Under the pieces are notes generated by a model. That model made no database searches. It was given only the letters and a program-made list of their open reading frames with translations, and was not told the DNA's origin. Made by a program: the position numbers and the translations under genes. A DNA stretch of 64,000 nucleotides from Cryptomeria japonica. Its lineage: Eukaryota > Streptophyta > Pinopsida > Cupressales > Cupressaceae. Location of the stretch: NCBI RefSeq assembly GCF_030272615.1, contig NC_081409.1:618683255-618747254 (forward strand), written 5' to 3'. Shown piece after piece: positions 59,926-64,000 of the stretch; position 1 is the first letter of the stretch, and the number at the start of each line of letters is the position of its first letter.

Positions 59926-61246
59926 TTTTGGCAGACCTGGTGGGATATGGATTTTTGTTAGATCTGTGTTTTTTGTAGATTTTTCTAACCCTATATTGTT
60001 GTTTTGTAAAACAATTTGGAGAATAACCTTGTGCAGCTAGGGTTTTAGATACCAAATCAAGATATTGGAGAGATTTGATTATATTTCACAAACAGCTAGG
60101 AAATTTTGCACCAAATTGTTTTTGTAGGTTGAAGAAAGTATCGCGAGCTCTCACTACAAAACTCATAATTTTTGGAGCTCATTTTCATTTTCTATGAATT
60201 TGTTATGATTTTTCATAAAAAAATAATTTTGAGAGAAAATGAGAGAATTTTTTGGATTTTCTTACATTTTTGGAAATCAATCAGAATTATACATAGGATC
60301 TGTTCTTTGTGATTTTAATTTTGATGCAAAATATTTCCCTAAAAATCAGATCTTTAAAAATTAGGGTTTTTCTTTATTTTGATTAGATCTCACAAACCAC
60401 TTTGAATTTTGGCAAAAAGTGTTTTTTACAAGTCAAGAAAAATATTAGAAGGATTTAGTAAAAATTTTAGATTTTTTGGATCACTTGTTCAATTTATATG
60501 AATTTTTTATGATTTCTCAAAAAAAATTAATTTTGAGAGAAAATTAGCGAATTTTTTGGATTTTCTTACATTTTTGGAAATCTCTCAGAATTATAAATAG
60601 GATTTGTTCTTTGTAATTTTAAATTTGATGCAAAATCATTCCTCAAAAATTAGATCTTTGAAAATTAGGGTTTTGCATTATTTTGCTCATATCTCACAAA
60701 CTGCTTGGATTTGTTGCAGAAATTTTTTTATGAAGGTTTGGAAGACCATCAGGACTCTCTAGAAAAAATTTTAGATTTTTTGGATTGATTTTACATTTTA
60801 TATGAATTTTTTATGATTTTTCATAAAAACTTAATTTTTCGAGCAAATTGGAAATTTTTTTGGATTTTCTTACATTTCTAGAAATCCCTTGAAATTTTAC
60901 AAGTTGCATTTTTTTATGATGAATCATATCTTTGAATTGGTCAACAAAACGCATTGTTGAAGGCCCCTATTTCACAAAGTCTTTTGGATCTAAAATTTAC
61001 CTAACTTGTGTGCTTGCAGGAAGGGGTGATCATTTGAAACAATCCAAACTACTAATAAATCTTTGTTGCAGGTCTTTGGCAAGGGTTTTCGGATTTTTAT
61101 TGTGTGCCTTATTTTCATAGACTAGCAAACACTTCAATTGGTGCACTAAAATTGAATCATTGTCTTTTGTGTCTTGAGCAATAGCCTCTTTTTGTTTAAT
61201 CTTTAGAGGGCCTGTCTTCCCATGTGGTCATTAGGACTACTACTGA
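59926..61246 (+). other. Z primer site and non-coding leader, copy 1
   Basis: Begins with a primer-site-like TTTTGGCAGACCTGGTGGGA. From about 60030 to 60905 there are three diverged tandem units of 250-320 bp, each with TTTTTGGATTTTCTTACATT, GATGCAAAAT and TTAGGGTTTT. No gag was reached before the duplication break at about 61247. Confidence 0.65.
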
Positions 61247-61248
61247 GA

Positions 61249-62104
61249 ACTGGTATTTTGTATGAATCGGTAATACTTGTGATGAGTTACCAACTGACAT
61301 TTTGTGATGAGTTACCATCCACTGATTGTTTGACGGTGCCGACACTTTAACGATGCTTTTTGTGTTGTGTTATAGAATATGTCTATATGCATTGAACCTA
61401 AGAAATTGTAATGTAATCCTATTGGACCGACACGAAATCAGATTCCTTTATAAGGACATCATGTCTAGGGTTTTAGGTTGTTGTTTTAGTTGTCGTTGAT
61501 GTTGTTGCTAGGGTTTAAGGTGGTTGAGGAGTTAGAGAGTATGAATGTGTAGAAGACTGAAGTAATGCTGGAATGCATTAGGAATGAGCTATCAAGGATC
61601 TAACCAAGCAATCTGTGCTATTTGCTAGATCACTCACTTATTGATTACTCACATCTTCGATAAGTCTGTAGCCCTTAACCGGGTAGGCCCAAAAGCCTTT
61701 TGTAAATCCTCTAACAAGGTGGTTCACATCTGTGGATCTAAAATCCTCTAGTAAGGTAGTCTTTAATCGGACTTATCTCCTAACAGAGATTGAGATTCCT
61801 AACAGGATCTATTCTGGTAAAGAACATTGTATGACCTTAACCGGTCTCGTTCCTATTCTGCAGATAGTTACTTGTGAGTTCCATCTCACCGTGGTTTTTC
61901 CCATTTGGGTTTCCATGTCAAAATCTCTTATGTTATGGTGTTTGTGCTTCTGTGGGTGAATGCATTATTTTCTATTTGGTTTGCATGTGTGCAAACCAGT
62001 TTGTCTGCTAAACTGTTTTACCAGTTTACTGTTAGTCTAGCAAAGTGTTTAAGTGCAAAGATTTTTGGCATACTAATTCACCCCCCCTCTCTTAGTATTC
62101 ATCA
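61249..62104 (+). repeat. partial SirA LTR in the duplicated unit
   Basis: Matches the last 858 bp of the SirA-2 3' LTR and lacks its first 285 bp. It ends AGTATTCATCA and is followed by the same ATATTCACATAG as at 59009. Confidence 0.92.
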
Positions 62105-62187
62105 ATATTCACATAGAGATATTGAATATTCAAGCATTAGTTCATTTTTATTGTCAAAGATATAACATGAAGAAATTAATAAATATC

Positions 62188-63024
62188 TGTAGACATCCAA
62201 AATTGTCCAGCCTAATTAAATAAATATTTTATTTATCTAATTATCTAAGCTTAATTCTTCTATTAATTAAATAAATCTTTATTTATTTAATTAATTCATT
62301 TATCCTCTTCTAGCCTTATTTCGCATTTAAATAAATACATTTATTTATTTAAATTATCCTTTTCCTAAATTAAATAAATATCTTATTTATTTAATTGATC
62401 TCACTCCTTCTATTAATTAAATAAATCTTTATTTATTTAATTAATTCATTAAACTTTTCTACCCATGACACATGTCATTCATCTCTTAATTCATACACTA
62501 CCTACCCCTTTCATTATTTTATTATTTCTTTTACCTACCCTCTAATCATAGCCGACCTCCTTTTACACCTCTCAATCTTATCCCTCCATTTCATATAGTG
62601 TCTTCTATATAAGAGGATACTTCCTTCATTATCAACCCTAATCAATCATTCTAATCAATCTATGCATCTTAATCAGTTGATTATACTCATTATGCATTCA
62701 GCCCCCCGTTGACTACTTGACTACACTATGCTTTTGAACATAGGTGATTCTACTTGCAACTACATTTCCATTCTTTGTTGAGCTCTTGTGCACACATAAA
62801 ATCTGAGAGCAAATATATCAAGCAAGATCAATGGAGATAGGAAGAATGGAGATCCAAACCCTATTGGACATGTGATGGTATAATCTTTGTGATTTCATTT
62901 GATTTGCATTGTCTTAGGTAATCTTCATATGTTATGGTGGATTTTTGTTGTTGTTAGGCTAGGGTGTTGTGGTTGAATCTGTTTAGTCTTTCAACATTGT
63001 TGTTATCCATTTTCACCATAAACA
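62188..63024 (+). repeat. Z LTR, copy 2
   Basis: 837 bp, intact TG...CA ends (TGTAGACATCC, CATAAACA), followed by TTTTGGCACACCCATTGGGA. Confidence 0.8.
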
Positions 63025-64000
63025 TTTTGGCACACCCATTGGGACATGGATTTTTGTTAGATCTATGTTTTTTGCAGATTTTTCTAACCCTATATTGTTG
63101 TTTTGTAAAACAATTTGGAGAATAACCTTGTGCAGCTAGGGTTTTGGATACAAAATCAAGATCTTCGAGAGATTTGATCATATCTCACAAACAGCTAGGA
63201 AATTTTGCACCAAATTTTTTTTGCAGGTTGAAGAAAGTATCAGGAGCTCTCAATACAAAATTCAGAATTTTTGGAGCCCATTTTCATTTTCTATGAATTT
63301 GTTATGATTTTTCATAAAAAATTAATTTTGAGAGCGAATGAGAGAAGTTTTTGGATTTTCTTAAATTTTTGGAAATCACTTAGAATTATACATAGGATTT
63401 GTTGTTTGTGATTTTAAGTTTGATGCAAAATATTTCCCTAAAAATCAGATCTTTAAAAATTAGGGTTTTTCTTTATTTTGATTAGATCTCACAAATCGCT
63501 TTGAATTTTGGCATCAAATTTGTTTTAAAAGTCAAGAAAAATATTAAAAGGATTCAGTAAAAATTTCAGATTTTTTGAATCACTTTTTCAATTTATATGA
63601 ATATTTTATGATTTTTCAAAAAAAATTAATTTTGAGAGAAAATTATCGAATTTTTTGGATTTTCTTACATTTTTGGAAATATCTCAGAATTATAAATAGG
63701 ATCTGTTCTTTGTAATTTTAAATTTGATGCAAAATCATTCCTCAAAAATCAGATCTTTGAAAATTAGGGTTTTGCATTATTTTACTCATATCTCACAAAC
63801 TACTTGGAGTTGTTGCAGAAATTTTTTTATGAAGGTTTGGAAGACCATCAGGACTCTCTAGTAAAAAGTTTAGATTTTTTGGATTGATTTTGTATTCTAT
63901 ATGAATTTTTTATGTTTTTTCATAAAAAATTAATTTTTGGAGCAAATTAGCAAATTTTTTGGATTTTCTTACATTTCTAGAAATCTCTTGAAATTTTACA

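Larger units (their letters stand above)
61247..64000 (+). repeat. second unit of a 3.1-kb tandem duplication, cut by window end
   Basis: Repeats 58151-60902 at an offset of about 3,096-3,098 bp: a partial SirA-2 3' LTR (61249-62104), the same ATATT flank (62105 on), the Z LTR (62188-63024) and the Z leader with its internal repeats. Differences are scattered substitutions and small indels, so it is not an exact copy. Confidence 0.9.

Noticed and set aside
58151-62104. The two Z LTRs (59092, 62188) as the 5' and 3' LTR of one element
   Set aside because: The same SirA LTR end and target flank precede both, and the same leader follows both. A tandem duplication therefore explains them better.

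Overview
The window is intergenic DNA from a large-genome seed plant. I see no host gene, rRNA or tRNA. Almost every base belongs to layered LTR retrotransposons, most of them old and full of nonsense codons, AT-rich and separated by perfect or near-perfect 5-bp target duplications. The depth of nesting, the very long LTRs and the long non-coding elements would suit a gymnosperm, but that is inference only.

Layout. The oldest layer is a Ty3/gypsy-type element on the minus strand, here called X. Its left LTR occupies 3352-4073, 11810-15690 and 16783-16808, its internal DNA 16809-18166 and 25536-27481, and its right LTR 27482-28168, 46670-47264 and 47638-48016. Into X were inserted: a Tork/Tnt1-like copia (Cop-0, 1-3351, left end outside the window); a pol-less Sirevirus-like element (SirA-1, 4074-11804); a solo LTR of the same family (15691-16777); a Sirevirus-like copia with a dead gag-pol (CopS-1, 18167-25530); an 18.5-kb element without recognisable gag or pol (Lard-1, 28169-46664), which itself holds a 4.6-kb solo LTR (34301-38895) and a 3.4-kb rearranged mini-element (Mini-1, 39143-42544); a 373-bp TRIM (47265-47637); and a truncated gypsy element (Gyp-6, from 48017) that carries a TIR element (49068-50020). 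Right of X lie a second pol-less copy (SirA-2, 51522-59008) and a gypsy LTR plus leader (Z). The end of SirA-2, the LTR of Z and its leader are repeated in tandem from 61247 to the window end.

Most interesting content. SirA-1 and SirA-2 are independent insertions of one family. It has no protease, integrase, reverse transcriptase or RNase H. It keeps a Gag-like protein with a coiled coil and four CCHC knuckle sites, and a second reading frame of about 1,090-1,110 codons. That protein has an unrecognised N-terminal domain, a basic region, a long Glu/Lys helix and a coiled-coil C-terminus. In both copies the second frame is preceded at about 255 bp by a TATA-like box, and it is bracketed by the same purine motif. 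Such a family would depend on polymerase proteins from another element; CopS-1 is of the right general type, but its own copy is dead.

Other structural signals include a copy of the 5' host flank of SirA-2 placed just before its 3' LTR, an inverted gag fragment in Mini-1, a scrambled reverse transcriptase in CopS-1, a GC-rich hairpin minisatellite and telomere-motif hairpins in the giant solo LTR, several tandem arrays in Lard-1, and nonsense mutations that are mainly CAG-to-TAG or TGG-to-TAG. All boundaries were read by eye; no database search was run.
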